A stretch of 64,000 nucleotides of DNA from Rivularia sp. MS3 (GCA_019192545.1 JAHCMI010000005.1:1-64000); one strand, 5' to 3'. Shown: positions 29,480-38,696, counted from the stretch's first letter. Notes: generated from the sequence alone by a model not told the origin. Program-made: numbers and translations.

Positions 29480-29878
29480 ATGGAACTCGTTCAACAATTA
29501 GTAAGTAATCTTGGCGTGCAGGAAGATCAAGCAAAAGGTGGTGCTGGTTTAATATTAAAGCTTGCTCAAGATAAACTTGGTGGTGGAGAATTCGCTCAAG
29601 TTGCATCTGCGATTCCGGGTTCTGATGTACTTTTAGGTTCTGCACCTTCACAAGATGCTGGCGGTGGAATGATGGGAGCTTTGGGCGGCATGGCTGCTGG
29701 TATGATGGGCGGCGGGCAGGGTGCTGCTTTAGGAAGTTTAATGAGTCTTGCTGGTGGTTTCCAAAAGTTAGGAATGAGTGGAGATATGGTAACTAAGTTC
29801 TTTCCTGTAATTCTTAATTTTGTGCAGCAGAAGGGTGGAGCAGATGTAGCTGGTATTTTATCTAAAGCTCTACAGTAA
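29480..29878 (+). CDS. DUF2780/DUF937-like glycine- and methionine-rich protein
   Basis: 132 residues. N-terminal helix MELVQQLVSNLGVQEDQAKG, a central Gly/Met-rich stretch (GGGMMGALGGMAAGMMGGGQ, about residues 62-81) and a C-terminal MSGDMVTKFFPVILNFVQQKGG. The layout is that of DUF2780 proteins, of unknown function. AAAGGGA precedes the ATG at 29480; a TTG two codons upstream is less likely. It seems monocistronic. Confidence 0.8.
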   Translation: MELVQQLVSNLGVQEDQAKGGAGLILKLAQDKLGGGEFAQVASAIPGSDVLLGSAPSQDAGGGMMGALGGMAAGMMGGGQGAALGSLMSLAGGFQKLGMSGDMVTKFFPVILNFVQQKGGADVAGILSKALQ

Positions 29879-29989
29879 TTATATTTTTTGCGGTTTTTTC
29901 ATCTTTTGGTTGTCTAATTCTCTTTATGCTTAGACAACCATATATTGTTATATAAATTCAATTTAATAAATTTAATAAATTTTTTAATT

Positions 29990-30769
29990 ATGCAAGTCAA
30001 CACCAGTCAAGTTCAAATTCCTAATAATGATTTATTAATCGATGCTTATTTAGCTCAACCTGAAGGTAATGATAAAAAAGGTGCTGTAATCGTTTTTCAA
30101 GAAATCTTTGGGGTTAATAATAATATTAGAGATATTACTAAACTAATAGCGGAACAAGGATATATTGCAATTGCACCTGCATTGTATCAACGTATTGCTC
30201 CCGGTTTTGAATTTGGGTTTAGTGCTGAAGACAAGGGTTTTAGTCAAGAAGCTTATAGATTAGGTTTAGAATATTATCAACAGGTTAAATATCAGGAACT
30301 TTTCAGCGATATTAAAGCGACGATTGCTTATTTGAAAAATTTAGATAATGTAAAAGCTGATTCTATTGGATGTATTGGTTTTTGTTTTGGTGGTCATGTT
30401 GCTTATATGGCTGCTACTTTACCAGATATTAAAGCAACAGCTTCTTTTTATGGTGGTGGAATTACTCAACCTAGTTATGGGGAAGATATTCCTACCGTTC
30501 ATCGTACTTCTGAGATTCAAGGTACTATTTACACGTTTTTTGGAACCAAGGATAATTTGATTTCTCAGTCAGATACCGAACAAATAGAAGCAGAACTAAA
30601 CAAGCATAATGTTAATCATCGGGTATTTCGATATGATGCTGGACATGGATTTTTTGGTGGATTTTTTGTTGATGAGTATCCGTTTTTAGCTCAAAACCCA
30701 GCTATAAATAGGGAAGCTGCTATGGACGCTTGGAATCATGTTTTAGAATTGTTTGAAAACAACTTGTAG
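29990..30769 (+). CDS. Dienelactone hydrolase family protein
   Basis: 259 residues from ATG 29990 (a longer frame from 29945 is AT-rich and unlikely coding). Alpha/beta hydrolase with the Cys nucleophile in GCIGFCFGGH, Asp in FGTKDNLI and His in DAGHGFFGG, the dienelactone hydrolase triad. QEIFGVNNNIRDITKLIAEQGY is the usual oxyanion-side motif. Cytoplasmic ester or lactone hydrolase; physiological substrate not known. No operon partner. Confidence 0.9.
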   Translation: MQVNTSQVQIPNNDLLIDAYLAQPEGNDKKGAVIVFQEIFGVNNNIRDITKLIAEQGYIAIAPALYQRIAPGFEFGFSAEDKGFSQEAYRLGLEYYQQVKYQELFSDIKATIAYLKNLDNVKADSIGCIGFCFGGHVAYMAATLPDIKATASFYGGGITQPSYGEDIPTVHRTSEIQGTIYTFFGTKDNLISQSDTEQIEAELNKHNVNHRVFRYDAGHGFFGGFFVDEYPFLAQNPAINREAAMDAWNHVLELFENNL

Positions 30770-31095
30770 TATTTTTTGCTTGTGATTTTATTAACTTCTT
30801 TTTGTGTAGCTACTTTTGCTGTAGAATCGCAAGCGTATCAATTTATGTTAAACCGCAGAGACGCGGAGGACACAGAGGAAGAGTTTAAAGAGAATTTTGA
30901 GTTAGATTTTAAGCAAAATATTGCAGCGAATAATGCTATTGTTGGCTGTGCTTTAGCGTAGCTTCTCCCCAAGGAAGATAGCTGAGACGCATCTTTGGTG
31001 AACGCTGAATGCTTCATTCGCAATCACGGTTAATTTAACGGACATCAAGTAAGAATGTATTTTCCCAAAAGTGACAAAAATGTGACATAAAGGAA
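30770..31095. other. Intergenic stretch, no gene supported
   Basis: Contains an ACCGCAGAGACGCGGAGGAC segment similar to one at 35846-35875, a small dispersed repeat. Nothing else recognised. Confidence 0.4.
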
Positions 31096-31308
31096 ATGTT
31101 CGCATTTCACGCTTACAAGATTATGCTCTTTATCAACTACATGGGCTTTATTATACAGTTAAATTATTTGTCCAATTACAAGGAGTGGTTTGTCTCTATA
31201 CTAGATTCCAATCGGAAAATTATCGTTAGCAATCAGCTACCTACCCAAAAGGAAGCTGAGGGATGGTCTAAATATATGATTGATAATCTTACTTATGCTG
31301 AAAATTAG
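31096..31308 (+). CDS. Hypothetical small protein
   Basis: Up to 70 residues; the real start may be the ATG at 31123 or 31141. The last 50 residues (YKEWFVSILDSNRKIIVSNQ then LPTQKEAEGWSKYMIDNL) look like a folded small domain with alternating strands and a helix and normal amino acid composition. No family recognised; no operon partner. Confidence 0.5.
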   Translation: MFAFHAYKIMLFINYMGFIIQLNYLSNYKEWFVSILDSNRKIIVSNQLPTQKEAEGWSKYMIDNLTYAEN

Positions 31309-31495
31309 CAACGCAAATATGCCATTCGGACTAGGAGGTTAGGTTTTTTAAGATTTTGAGGTAAAACATAATACTTTGCAAACACCCTTTTAGATTTTGA
31401 AATAGTTAGTCAGTTTGATAATTAGGTGACAATGAAAAAAAGTTAAAATAGCTATCTTTTTTAATAGATAAATAATTCAATTGCTTATAGCATTG

Positions 31496-31539
31496 AAATC
31501 GGGTTTCTGACTGAGAAAAAGTATACGGAAACCCGATTT
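31496..31539 (+). terminator. Hairpin AAATCGGGTTTC / GAAACCCGATTT
   Basis: 12-bp perfect inverted repeat (31496-31507 and 31528-31539) with a 20-nt loop, upstream of the psiE-like gene. The same AAACCCGG-type sequence recurs elsewhere, so it may be a dispersed repeat rather than a terminator. Confidence 0.5.
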
Positions 31540-31570
31540 GTATATTATTCAGTGAGTATTTTTATCTATT

Positions 31571-32026
31571 ATGGACAATCAATCGATAACAAAGAAATTT
31601 ACTAGTTTATTCGAGCAAGATACTATTGTTCGTAATCTAGAAAGATTTCAAAACTTTATTGTTATTTCTTTATGTATTGGTTTATTTTGCGTGATGTTAA
31701 TTCGATTGGGAGAAATGTTCTTTTCTCTACTCAAACCTTTGAATTTTCAATCAATAACTTCTGATATTTTATCTATCTTGATTTTAGTTGAGTTATTCCG
31801 ACTTTTGATTGTTTATCTTCAAGAACAAAGAATTTCTATTGGTTCAGCAGTAGAAGTTTCTTTAGTCTCCGCTCTGAGAGAAGTACTATTAGAAGGAGTT
31901 GTCGCAATTCCTTTAGATAAACTGTTAGGAATCAGCGTTTTTTTAATTGTTTTAGGTGGACTTTTGTGGTTGCGAGCATCAATGTTTGAAAAATTTAATT
32001 CAGTTAACTTTGATGCTCACTCTTAA
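31571..32026 (+). CDS. PsiE family membrane protein
   Basis: 151 residues with four hydrophobic segments (about 28-50, 60-85, 90-105, 120-140). It contains ILSILILVELFRLLIVYLQE and the re-entrant VALREVLLE-like segment of phosphate-starvation-inducible PsiE proteins. Integral inner-membrane protein of unknown activity. The name reflects an E. coli homologue; phosphate control cannot be read here. Confidence 0.8.
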   Translation: MDNQSITKKFTSLFEQDTIVRNLERFQNFIVISLCIGLFCVMLIRLGEMFFSLLKPLNFQSITSDILSILILVELFRLLIVYLQEQRISIGSAVEVSLVSALREVLLEGVVAIPLDKLLGISVFLIVLGGLLWLRASMFEKFNSVNFDAHS

Positions 32027-32130
32027 TGTAGAAGGTTAATCAATTTTTGATTTTGGATTTTGGATTTTAGATTGGGTAAAATATAAAATTATTTCGGTTA
32101 AAGGTAGAAGCTAGAAGGTTAGAGGTATTG

Positions 32131-32192
32131 TAATTACCCATTACCCATTACCAATTACCAATTACCAATTACCAATTACCAATTACCCATTA
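32131..32192. repeat. Tandem heptamer ATTACCA
   Basis: About nine near-identical seven-base units (ATTACCA, some ATTACCC) ending at the SOD stop. Typical short tandem repeats of heterocystous cyanobacteria. Confidence 0.9.
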
Positions 32193-32197
32193 CCAAA

Positions 32198-32932
32198 TCA
32201 TACAAATTTCTTTGCTGCTTCAAATCTTTGATTCACTTCATCCCAATTAATTGTATTCCACCAAGCTTCTAAATAATCTTTACGACGGTTTTGGTAATTG
32301 AGATAATAAGCATGTTCCCAAACATCGTTACCCATGACGGGATATTTACCCATCATAAAAGGACTATCTTGGTTAGCGGTACTCATTACTTCTAATTTGC
32401 CATCTTTATTAAATACCAACCAAGCCCAACCACTTCCGAAGCGTTTTGCTCCTGCTTGGTTAAACTGATTTTTCATCTCGTTAAAACTGCCAAAATTATC
32501 ATTAATTGCATTGGCGATCGCTCCATTGGGTTCCCCTCCGCCATCGGGTTTCATGATTTCCCAAAACATCGAATGGTTAATATGTCCACCACCATTGTTT
32601 CTTATGGTGTTGCGAATATCTTCCGGTACGCTATCGAGATTCCCTAATAATTCTTCCACATTCTTTTGTTTCAGTTTTGGATATTTACCTAAAGCCGCAT
32701 TTAAGTTTTTTACGTAACCAGCATGGTGCTTATCGTGATGAAACCTCATAGTTTTAGCATCTATATGAGGTTCCAAAGCATTGTAATCATAAGGTAAAGG
32801 AGGTAGTTTGACATCACCACCGCTTTGAGCAATCTTCGAGTTATCGTTATCTGCTAAAGCACAACTCTCCAAAGCAAACGTACTCACACCAACTCCAAGT
32901 AAATATAAAAAATGACGACGCTTTAAACTCAT
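32198..32932 (-). CDS. sodA: Exported Fe/Mn superoxide dismutase
   Basis: About 244 residues from ATG 32932 (a GTG three codons upstream lacks a binding site). The N-terminus has twin Arg and a hydrophobic run ([20 protein letters not shown]) followed by a Cys, so export as a Tat substrate or lipoprotein is likely. The dismutase fold follows: metal His in MRFHHDKHH, His in NHSMFWE, then [15 protein letters not shown] carrying the Asp and last His. [11 protein letters not shown] and MGNDVWEH are more Mn-like, but Fe versus Mn cannot be settled. It removes superoxide outside the cytoplasm. Single gene; leads back to the CRISPR leader. Confidence 0.93.
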   Translation of the reverse strand: MSLKRRHFLYLLGVGVSTFALESCALADNDNSKIAQSGGDVKLPPLPYDYNALEPHIDAKTMRFHHDKHHAGYVKNLNAALGKYPKLKQKNVEELLGNLDSVPEDIRNTIRNNGGGHINHSMFWEIMKPDGGGEPNGAIANAINDNFGSFNEMKNQFNQAGAKRFGSGWAWLVFNKDGKLEVMSTANQDSPFMMGKYPVMGNDVWEHAYYLNYQNRRKDYLEAWWNTINWDEVNQRFEAAKKFV

Positions 32933-32941
32933 AATATTCAC

Positions 32942-33275
32942 CGTAAGTATTTAATTCTTATTTTCTTAGATTTTGGGTGACAATTGAAAGATATCTAAAT
33001 GATTTTTAAGTGTTTTTGCGCTGTTACGGCGCAAGCGGTAGGGTGTTTGAAACTCAAACCATTTTTTTAAGCCTGTAACCCTTACTGCATAGGCTTTCCA
33101 AGCATTTTAAGCTTAAAAGAGGTTTGCGCTATCTTTGAAATGCTTTCTATGACTGAGTTTCAGCCTTTTTATTGTTTTGCATCTTGACAACTCAGTCGCT
33201 CAAACAGTACTTTATTAATTGGCTTGCGCCTTTGTACCTTGAAAACCAAATATGATAAGGCTTCTAGAGTAAGCA
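32942..33275 (+). promoter_or_regulatory. Putative CRISPR leader region
   Basis: The array's last repeat on the right is degenerate, which places the leader on the left. This stretch lies between the divergent SOD gene and the first repeat. It contains short inverted segments (AGCATTTTAAGCTT and AAATGCTTTC) but no reading frame of note. Confidence 0.55.
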
Positions 33276-34171
33276 GTTGAAATCAACATTAATCCCTATT
33301 AGGGATTGAAACATGATTGCAAACTGTACTTTCAAATCGACCGTAATCGTTGAAATCAACATTAATCCCTATTAGGGATTGAAACGCGCTATATTCACCA
33401 GCAATAGTAGATAGTAAAGTTGTTGAAATCAACATTAATCCCTATTAGGGATTGAAACTATAGCTGGTGATGTTATCCAAACTCCCTATATAGTTGAAAT
33501 CAACATTAATCCCTATTAGGGATTGAAACCAGTTTGCGCCGTTTGTTAAGTCGGCTTGTATTGGTTGAAATCAACATTAATCCCTATTAGGGATTGAAAC
33601 GAATAATCCTCTTGTGACAATACAAGCCGACTTAAGTTGAAATCAACATTAATCCCTATTAGGGATTGAAACGTAAATACGTAGAAATAGAATTCAAAAA
33701 AAATGGTTGAAATCAACATTAATCCCTATTAGGGATTGAAACCAAATATTAATTCGTAGTCAGTTTCTACTTGATGTTGAAATCAACATTAATCCCTATT
33801 AGGGATTGAAACAACAGCTTTCGGTAATTCTCGACCACTACGATATGTTGAAATCAACATTAATCCCTATTAGGGATTGAAACGACACAAAGCTTAAATA
33901 ACACATCTAAGGGTGATGTTGAAATCAACATTAATCCCTATTAGGGATTGAAACAGTAATTTCAACTTTAGATTCTAATTTTTCCATTGTTGAAATCAAC
34001 ATTAATCCCTATTAGGGATTGAAACAACTTCACATGGTACGAATACAGATGATGAATTAAAGTTGAAATCAACATTAATCCCTATTAGGGATTGAAACCA
34101 ACTGAAAGGATTATGTGAATTATTCCCAGAAATCGTTGAAATCAAAATTAATCCCTATTAGGGATTGAAAA
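33276..34171 (+). CRISPR. CRISPR array, 13 repeats and 12 spacers
   Basis: 37-bp repeat starting GTTGAAATCAACATTAATCC and ending GGGATTGAAAC, with the internal palindrome AATCCCTATTAGGGATT. Repeats begin at 33276, 33349, 33422, 33493, 33564, 33636, 33706, 33776, 33847, 33918, 33989, 34062 and 34135. Spacers are 33-36 bp. Repeats 1-12 are identical; the thirteenth has AAAATT for AACATT and loses the final C, so it is the old end and the array reads left to right. The GATTGAAAC end is usual for type I/III systems. No cas gene is in the window, so crRNA processing must come from elsewhere. Spacers 4 and 5 overlap on opposite strands. Confidence 0.99.
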
Positions 34172-34489
34172 TCGGTTAATAGGCGATCGCCTTCTCTCCA
34201 TTTTCCTTTATTGAAATTAAAGCGCATTAAAAATATATTACCGCTCAAACCTTCTTCCTCCTAACTCCTTCCTTTTTTTATAAATCGCCCACCTTCTTTT
34301 GTTTTTAACCCGAAAGCTTCTTTTGCTTTGCTAATATTTGTAAACTGACTGTAAGGCATAATCGCACTAATTCCCGCGCAAGTCTACATTTATGGTAAAT
34401 CAACAGTCTGGGAATTCGTTTTATCAAATTTTGGTAATTTGGTAGCATGAACAAAGTGGACGAGTTCATTCATCGAACTGCATTTAATC
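34172..34489. other. Intergenic, trailer side of the CRISPR array
   Basis: 318 bp with one GGCGATCGCC (HIP1) site and T-rich stretches. No gene or clear signal found. Confidence 0.5.
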
Positions 34490-35068
34490 ATGGCTAAGCG
34501 TAAGAAAAGCAATCTGAAGTGGATTAAGGAAACGCTTGAACTAAAACCCGATCATCATTGGGAATCTCCACCGGAATATAAGATATTTGTCGCAGGTAGG
34601 GGGGCTGTTCGCTTCAATGTTCCTCACGATTGGCATTTTGAACCCAAGGAAAATTCATTTCGATTTTGCGATAAAAAACCACCGGATGATGATTGTGGTT
34701 TGGAGGTATCTTACAATCATTTACCCGATAGAGACTGGAGTTTGTTTCCGCTAAAGCGTACTTTGAGGAAGATTATTGAAGACGACAGTCGCAATCCTTT
34801 TGAAGTCGGCGAAGTTGTAACTGTAAAGCGTCAAACAGCCAGAATTGTTTGGGTGGAGATGAAATTTATCGATACTCAAGAAGAGCCACGAGAAGCATAT
34901 TCGCGCACCTGTATTGCTATAGGTTCAAATATTCAATGTTTAATTACCTATGAATTTTGGGCAGATCAAGCAGAACAATTAACACCCGTATGGGATGAAG
35001 TTATACGGAGTCTTACTTTAGGATTATACATTCGCGACCCTAGAACTGGTTTGGCTTTTCCGGATTAA
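34490..35068 (+). CDS. Conserved hypothetical protein, 192 residues
   Basis: Basic N-terminus (MAKRKKSNLKWIKETLE), then FNVPHDWHFEPKENSFRFCD, a middle with ARIVWVEMKFID and RTCIAIGSNIQCLITYEFWA, and an end of LTPVWDEVIRSLTLG. The pattern of strands ending in a helix with WDEVIRSL resembles DcrB/DUF1795-like domains, which is a suggestion only. No signal peptide, soluble. A tandem repeat separates it from the reductase gene downstream. Confidence 0.75.
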   Translation: MAKRKKSNLKWIKETLELKPDHHWESPPEYKIFVAGRGAVRFNVPHDWHFEPKENSFRFCDKKPPDDDCGLEVSYNHLPDRDWSLFPLKRTLRKIIEDDSRNPFEVGEVVTVKRQTARIVWVEMKFIDTQEEPREAYSRTCIAIGSNIQCLITYEFWADQAEQLTPVWDEVIRSLTLGLYIRDPRTGLAFPD

Positions 35069-35074
35069 ATAAGT

Positions 35075-35134
35075 AATAGGGAATAGGGAATAGGGAATAG
35101 GGAATAGGGAATAGGGAATAGGGAATAGGGAATA
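35075..35134. repeat. Tandem heptamer GGGAATA
   Basis: About eight uninterrupted seven-base units run directly into the GTG start of the next gene. A related, shorter tract is at 45783-45810. Confidence 0.9.
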
Positions 35135-35665
35135 GTGAGAAAACTTAAATATTACGTTGCTTGCAGTGTTGATGGATTTATTGCTCGCAAAGATGGTTCG
35201 TTTAATGATTTTGTTTTTGAAGGGGAAGTTGTAAATGATTATATCGAGTCTTTCAAGTTGTTTGATATCGTTTTGATGGGAAGAAAAACTTATGAGGTGG
35301 GATTAACCGAAGGTAAAACTAATCCTTATCCAATGATGAAAAGCTATGTGTTTTCTCGTTCCATGAAAGAAAGTCCGGATAAGAATGTAGAGCTTGTTTC
35401 GGAGAATGCAGGTGAATTGGTAAAAAGGTTAAAGAATGAAACAGGAAAAGATATTTATCTTTGTGGTGGTGCGAATTTAGCAACGACGTTGTTTAACGAA
35501 AAATTGATTGATGAAATAGTATTAAAAATCAATCCTTTTGTTATGGGTTCGGGTATTCCGCTGTTTGGAGAAGTTATTCAACCAACTGCTCTTAAACTTA
35601 TCGATAGCAAGATTTATGAAAGTGGTGTTTTGTTAGTTAGTTATCAGCTAAAGCAATCGCGGTAA
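35135..35665 (+). CDS. Dihydrofolate reductase/RibD C-terminal family protein
   Basis: 176 residues from a GTG start: MRKLKYYVACSVDGFIARKD, VLMGRKTYEVGL, then DIYLCGGANLATTLFNEKLIDE and PFVMGSGIPLFG. These are the NADPH-binding and core motifs of the RibD_C/DHFR-like family. A small cytoplasmic NADPH-dependent reductase; substrate unknown, not the housekeeping folA or ribD. The upstream 60 bp are tandem repeats, so the promoter and binding site are uncertain. Confidence 0.88.
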   Translation: MRKLKYYVACSVDGFIARKDGSFNDFVFEGEVVNDYIESFKLFDIVLMGRKTYEVGLTEGKTNPYPMMKSYVFSRSMKESPDKNVELVSENAGELVKRLKNETGKDIYLCGGANLATTLFNEKLIDEIVLKINPFVMGSGIPLFGEVIQPTALKLIDSKIYESGVLLVSYQLKQSR

Positions 35666-35698
35666 TTTTGAATATTTGTCATTTTAGAACATTGTATT

Positions 35699-35771
35699 TG
35701 TAGGGTGTGTGACGGCTACGATAACCGACGAAACACAACTATGCTACCTTGGATTTGCCGTCACGCACCAT
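35699..35771. repeat. REP-like repeat (GTAGGGTG ... GCACC family)
   Basis: GTAGGGTGTGTGACGGC at one end and GCCGTCACGCACC at the other form a palindrome; same family as the transposase-flanking repeats. Confidence 0.7.
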
Positions 35772-35898
35772 CTTTATAAAACTAAAGCAGATTCCACATT
35801 AATATACGTAATATCAATTCCGGTTGCACCGGAATTATAAAAAAAACCGCAGAGAGCGCAGAGAGCGCAGAGGAAAGAAGAAGAAGAGGAAATCTATA

Positions 35899-36483
35899 TT
35901 ATACCGATATAAACGGAAACGATATAAATCCTAGTTCCTCTAAAGATTCCATCATCCGTTGATTGTAAAGCAGGGTACGCTGGAGAAATTTTTGAATTAA
36001 ATACCTTTCCTCATCACCGACATTATCAAAATTACTTTCTTTATAAATTCTCTTTTGAAAAAGGCGATCGCTACCCGTCAGCCAAATTGCTTTAACTCTA
36101 TTCTCACAAACTAAATTCTTGACTAATTCCGGATATAAAGCCGAACCTTCAATAATAAGATGTTCCTCAGAGCGAACAATGTTCTCAACCTGCGGTAAAA
36201 CGTTTTTTTGATAATGAGATATTACATCTAAAAAAAGTTCTTCAACAGAAAGATTTTTATAATGTTCAATAACATGTTCTGGAATAAACTTTTTGTTTAT
36301 CTGTATCCAAGGTTTTCCAGGATGTCGAGCTAGTTTATCTGTAGAAAGATAATTCCAACCGAGTTTTGCAGCCAAAGATTGAGTAAGAGTTGATTTTCCT
36401 GCGTGAGATGAGCCACCGATTAAAATTACTTTTGTTGCACTGGTTGATTTGTGCAAATTTGATTTAACCAGGAATGGCCGCAA
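35899..36483 (-). CDS. P-loop kinase-like protein
   Basis: About 194 residues with Walker A GGSSHAGKST near residue 23, a following LSTDKLAR (kinase-like Asp) and EHLIIEGSALYPELV. It resembles small 2-phosphoglycerate-kinase/shikimate-kinase-like P-loop proteins. The phosphate acceptor is unknown. The only in-frame start before the P-loop is TTG (36483 or 36456). The one at 36483 lies in the left arm of a palindromic repeat (36470-36596), so the insertion may have replaced the original start. Single gene. Confidence 0.7.
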   Translation of the reverse strand: MRPFLVKSNLHKSTSATKVILIGGSSHAGKSTLTQSLAAKLGWNYLSTDKLARHPGKPWIQINKKFIPEHVIEHYKNLSVEELFLDVISHYQKNVLPQVENIVRSEEHLIIEGSALYPELVKNLVCENRVKAIWLTGSDRLFQKRIYKESNFDNVGDEERYLIQKFLQRTLLYNQRMMESLEELGFISFPFISV

Positions 36484-36596
36484 TTGTCACAATGCCGGTT
36501 GGTGCGTGACACAGCCTGCATGTTATTACTACGTTCAGAATTAGTCAAAGTGTCACAGCACCCTACGAGAAAAACATGCCAGTTGCGGCTATTCCT
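36470..36596. repeat. Nested palindromic repeat
   Basis: Outer arms AGGAATGGCCGCAA (36470-36483) and TTGCGGCTATTCCT (36583-36596); inner arms GTGCGTGACAC and GTGTCACAGCAC. A related unit with the inner part reversed lies at 47417-47515. Confidence 0.75.
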
Positions 36597-36704
36597 ATTA
36601 ACTTGATATCTCGCATTAAGCCAAAGGAAACCGGGTTTGCGGATACTACACCAAGATAAGCTTAACTAAGAACTTCAAATATGAATATAATCCCACACAA
36701 TAAA

Positions 36705-37784
36705 CTATCGAGCCGCAATCAATGAAAGTGCTTCAGAACGCAATCTTTTATCCACCCATTCCAATTCTTCGGGATTATCTAGCGCTGCATCTGCCAATAA
36801 TTGATTTAAATTAAAAAACCATTCAGAATGTTCTTTTCCCGAATATCCAATTACTACCATCAGAGCTTTGCTATTTCTTCGAGTAATTTCAGCTAAAGCA
36901 TTCCACTGCTGGGAAACAGGTTGAGAGTTACAAAAATTAATAATCGATGCTACTAACTCTTCAACTTCTTTAACTTCTTTTTTACTTAAATAGCTCAGAT
37001 TTTCTACCGCCACAAATAATTGCTCGCTCAAAAATTCGACTGTCTCTTGATTTGTCGTTGGATTGAAAATGATGTCGTCTGAAAAAATAGCATAATCTCC
37101 TGTAGCTTCTGAATTATCTATCTCCAAACTTGGCTCATTTTGATTATCTGAATATTCATTCCTTTCCACAACTTCCACCTTAGATACTTGAATCTCTTGT
37201 GTTGCTTGATTCTCAGATTCAAAGTTTACATTTAAACGTCCTTCTTTCATTGCTTGTCGCAATAAAACTGCTTCTGCGATTATCTGTTGAGCGCTTTTAC
37301 CTTCTTCATCCATCATATTTTGCAAAGCAACACCCGTCGTCTCGTCGTGAATAGGAGGTACCTGACAATATCTTCTACCATCCCTAGCCATCTTCCATAT
37401 TGATGGTTTTTCTGGTTTAAATGGTTTGGGTTTGCGTTGCTGTTTGATTAATTCGCGTACTTTTGCTTGAGTGATGGAACCCATATCCAGAAGTTGCTCA
37501 ATTACAGCAGCATACTTCTTGCTCTGATTGGATAACAGGAATAAGGTATTGGGTTCAATCTCGGCTAAATCCGAGGGAGAGAACTTTTCAAAGGTTTTAG
37601 CCACCTTGAGATATTTCTTGTCTTCTTTCTCCCAACCCCATTCTTTAATCAACTGTTTATATGCTTTGCGAGATAGTTCTAGTTTTTGTTTTGCGATGTA
37701 GAAAGAATTGTGTAGAATAGACTCAGTTGCTTTTCCCAAATTTTGGGCGCAGTTTGTAGCTTTTAATGATGTTGCGATGACCAT
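36705..37784 (-). CDS. Hypothetical protein, 359 residues
   Basis: No family recognised. Residues 1-130 are basic and helical (AYKQLIKEWGWEKEDKKYLK, ITQAKVRELIKQQRKPKP), 145-200 include DGRRYCQVPPIHDETTG and IIAEAVLLRQAMKEGRL, and the rest is acidic and helical. Composition suggests a soluble, perhaps nucleic-acid-associated protein. Its start is unusual: the 5' leader plus first codons (MVIATSLKATNC) are present again in decayed form twice upstream. Single gene, divergent from the XRE regulator. Confidence 0.7.
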   Translation of the reverse strand: MVIATSLKATNCAQNLGKATESILHNSFYIAKQKLELSRKAYKQLIKEWGWEKEDKKYLKVAKTFEKFSPSDLAEIEPNTLFLLSNQSKKYAAVIEQLLDMGSITQAKVRELIKQQRKPKPFKPEKPSIWKMARDGRRYCQVPPIHDETTGVALQNMMDEEGKSAQQIIAEAVLLRQAMKEGRLNVNFESENQATQEIQVSKVEVVERNEYSDNQNEPSLEIDNSEATGDYAIFSDDIIFNPTTNQETVEFLSEQLFVAVENLSYLSKKEVKEVEELVASIINFCNSQPVSQQWNALAEITRRNSKALMVVIGYSGKEHSEWFFNLNQLLADAALDNPEELEWVDKRLRSEALSLIAAR

Positions 37785-38090
37785 TGGTAGACTTTCCTGA
37801 AGATGCTAATTGGACTAGTAATTGGTTATAAATTGCTATAATTTGTAGCTTTTAATGATGTTGCGATGACGATTGGTAGATTTTTTTTAAGATGCTAATT
37901 GTACTGATAACTAGTTGAGGGTTGCCTTACTCAATTTTTGGGCACAATCTGTAGCTCGTAATAATGTCTACACATTTTTAGGTTGTAGTAATGCACAACT
38001 TACATCTTGTGGCACTGCACATTTTGCGGCTTGGACTGATGTTGCGATTGCCATTGGTACATTCTCCTGAAGATACTAAGTGGACTAGTG
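37785..38090 (-). repeat. Two decayed copies of the leader and start region of the 36705-37784 gene
   Basis: On the minus strand the gene's leader CCAATTAGCATCTTCAGGAA and its first codons recur near 37840-37915 and near 38020-38090. In the first the ATG has become ATC. In the second the copy still reads MAIATSVQAAKC behind a good AGGAGA. They look like stepwise tandem duplications of about 100-200 bp. Confidence 0.75.
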
Positions 38091-38325
38091 ATTAAGCAAT
38101 TACAAATGTCTCAGTAGCTGAGACATATGGAATAGATAAAGGCGGTCGCAACTTCTTGCCGGAAATTGGGGGGCCGCTTTTATTATTTCTATAAAGAGTA
38201 TACAATAAATATGTTGATTTTATGATGTTGTAATATTAAAAAATATTTTATTTATGTATATATACAAGTATAAGTTTTAACTAGGCAGTTCGTATTTAGA
38301 GTAGTACAGTATATATATGGGATAT

Positions 38326-38616
38326 ATGAGTAAGAACGTGATTCGTTGGAAATTAAGTGAATTAATGGCTCGGCATCGAGTAAAAGGAAAAGACCTTGCC
38401 AATTATTTGGGTATAAGTGCAAACTCTGTCTCAGCTTTGAAAAGAGCTGAGATAATGCCAGAAATTGGTGGTGAAAGATGGGAACAAATTTGTGAAGCTA
38501 TAAATGAGTTATCTTGTCGAGATGAAAAATGTACTCCTTTTGATTTAGTAGAGTATGTTCCGAGTCAAGATGAATCAATTAATAAATACGATTCATCTAA
38601 GGTATCAGCAGTGTAA
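38326..38616 (+). CDS. XRE-family helix-turn-helix regulator
   Basis: About 96 residues (ATG 38326; 38317 is also possible). Residues 5-65 form a Cro/CI helix-turn-helix: WKLSELMARHRVKGKDLANY with LGISANSVSALKRAE as the recognition part. DNA-binding repressor or activator with unknown target; the divergent hypothetical gene or the element itself are candidates. A terminator separates it from convergent fusA. Confidence 0.85.
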   Translation: MSKNVIRWKLSELMARHRVKGKDLANYLGISANSVSALKRAEIMPEIGGERWEQICEAINELSCRDEKCTPFDLVEYVPSQDESINKYDSSKVSAV

Positions 38617-38696
38617 ATTTGTTTAATCATTACGTTTGCATTTATTAAGTTTTAGATTTAAGTCATTAACAATAACCAATTTTCAAACATAAAAAA

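Noticed and set aside
30776-30961. Short frame after the dienelactone hydrolase gene
   Set aside because: Half of it is a dispersed CGCAGAGACGCGGAGG-type repeat, with no start signal.
33386-33492. GCTGGTGA match between spacers 2 and 3 on opposite strands
   Set aside because: Only 8 bp, expected by chance; unlike the 18-bp overlap of spacers 4 and 5.
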